Below are positions 63,796-64,000 of a stretch of DNA of 64,000 nt, piece by piece. The translations under genes and the position numbers were made by a program. The notes under the pieces were generated by a model that was given only the letters and a program-made list of their open reading frames with translations, did not search any database and was not told where the DNA came from. Numbering within the stretch: the first letter of the stretch is position 1; each line of letters opens with the position of its first letter. Location: NCBI GenBank assembly GCA_965214585.1, contig OZ243957.1, positions 3,286,001 through 3,350,000 of the forward strand, read 5' to 3'. Source of the DNA: JAHCHG01 sp965214585 (GTDB lineage Bacteria > Acidobacteriota > Blastocatellia > Pyrinomonadales > Pyrinomonadaceae).

Positions 63796-64000
63796 ATATT
63801 TTCGGAAATCGCGCGGAAAACGAAATGCAATGCTCCGAAAAGTTCGGGCAAATTATCGAGGTCGAAACTTTTCGGATGGCGAATCAAAGTATTTTCCGTG
63901 AGTTTGCCGAACTGCCATCTTTCGCCGTCAGTAACGATTCCGAAAACGGCTGTTTGGTCGTCTTGATTGAGTTTTTGAATGGCGACGAGTTCCGCTAAAC
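63783..64000 (-). CDS. PD-(D/E)XK nuclease-like protein, C-terminal part (cut by window edge)
   Basis: An open minus-strand frame enters from the right edge and stops at 63783-63785. Its 71 visible residues contain 'AVFGIVTDGERWQFGKL', which parallels 'FGCVTTGETWQFLKL' in the nuclease-like protein at 1333-1935, including the spacing to the C-terminal helix. It is therefore a second member of that family. The catalytic residues would be outside the window. Convergent with, and overlapping by 13 bp, the serine hydrolase gene. Confidence 0.7.
   Translation of the reverse strand, partial: LAELVAIQKLNQDDQTAVFGIVTDGERWQFGKLTENTLIRHPKSFDLDNLPELFGALHFVFRAISENIQPI

Noticed and set aside
1..64000. tRNA, rRNA or prophage genes
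   Set aside because: I found no cloverleaf with a T-loop consensus, no rRNA segment and no phage structural or integrase gene; a covariance-model scan could still reveal a missed small RNA.

Overview
This 64 kb window appears to be chromosomal DNA of a moderately AT-rich bacterium, most likely an Acidobacteriota member of the Blastocatellia/Pyrinomonadaceae type. That placement is inferred from gene content and style: a Ser/Thr kinase fused to a TolB-like beta-propeller, a CadC-like winged-helix regulator with a membrane segment, a microcompartment shell locus, and scattered short repeats. No rRNA gene is present to confirm it. I saw no tRNA gene, CRISPR array, transposase of a known IS family, or prophage.

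Layout. 1-3.7 kb: the end of a bacterial microcompartment (BMC) shell locus, with one BMC-H hexamer gene and three different BMC-P (EutN/CcmL) pentamer genes. Two PD-(D/E)XK-type nuclease genes are interleaved with the pentamer genes through 4-8 bp overlaps. 4-7.5 kb (minus strand): a ZIP metal transporter, a TPM-domain protein, an atypical nucleotidyltransferase and LemA. 8-24.2 kb: the division and cell wall (dcw) cluster rsmH-ftsL-ftsI-murF-mraY-murD-ftsW-murG-murC-ftsQ-ftsA-ftsZ, with no mraZ, murE, murB or ddl. An S23-type four-helix-bundle gene sits between mraY and murD, and a small secreted protein gene between murD and ftsW. 24.3-34.5 kb: an Hfq-like protein, pdxA, two response regulators, valS, nadC and small genes. 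35-52.5 kb: a signalling-rich region with a Fis-type HTH protein, a VWA lipoprotein and a kinase-propeller, a wHTH regulator and a TPR protein, an NtrY/NtrX pair split by a MazF-type toxin-antitoxin pair, and a second kinase with a 13-TPR protein. 52.7-54.1 kb: two convergent BrnT/BrnA modules, one with a frameshifted toxin. 54.3-64 kb: radA, a degenerate SDR, a PIN/TRAM protein, ispD, ispF, pyrimidine-nucleoside phosphorylase with a nucleoside-binding lipoprotein, and a class C beta-lactamase-like hydrolase. The window ends inside a nuclease-like gene on the minus strand.

The most interesting signal is not a protein. At least ten gene boundaries carry arrays of degenerate 7-bp (sometimes 8-bp) repeats arranged as inverted pairs. 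One arm follows, or overlaps, the stop codon of the upstream gene; the complementary arm ends at, or contains, the start codon of the next gene. Each locus uses its own repeat word, and some words recur (CCAAAGA-like at three loci, GTGAGAA-like at two, AACAACG-like at two). They resemble the heptanucleotide STRR repeats known from heterocystous cyanobacteria. Similar arrays lie in frame inside valS and a one-armed version lies in the ntrY-like kinase gene. One pair of arms (14340-14374 and 14746-14780) flanks the S23-family gene, reproducing within an mRNA the architecture of 23S rRNA intervening sequences. A second repeat family (three copies, about 97-181 bp) has GAAGCTGTTT-type terminal inverted repeats and looks MITE-like.
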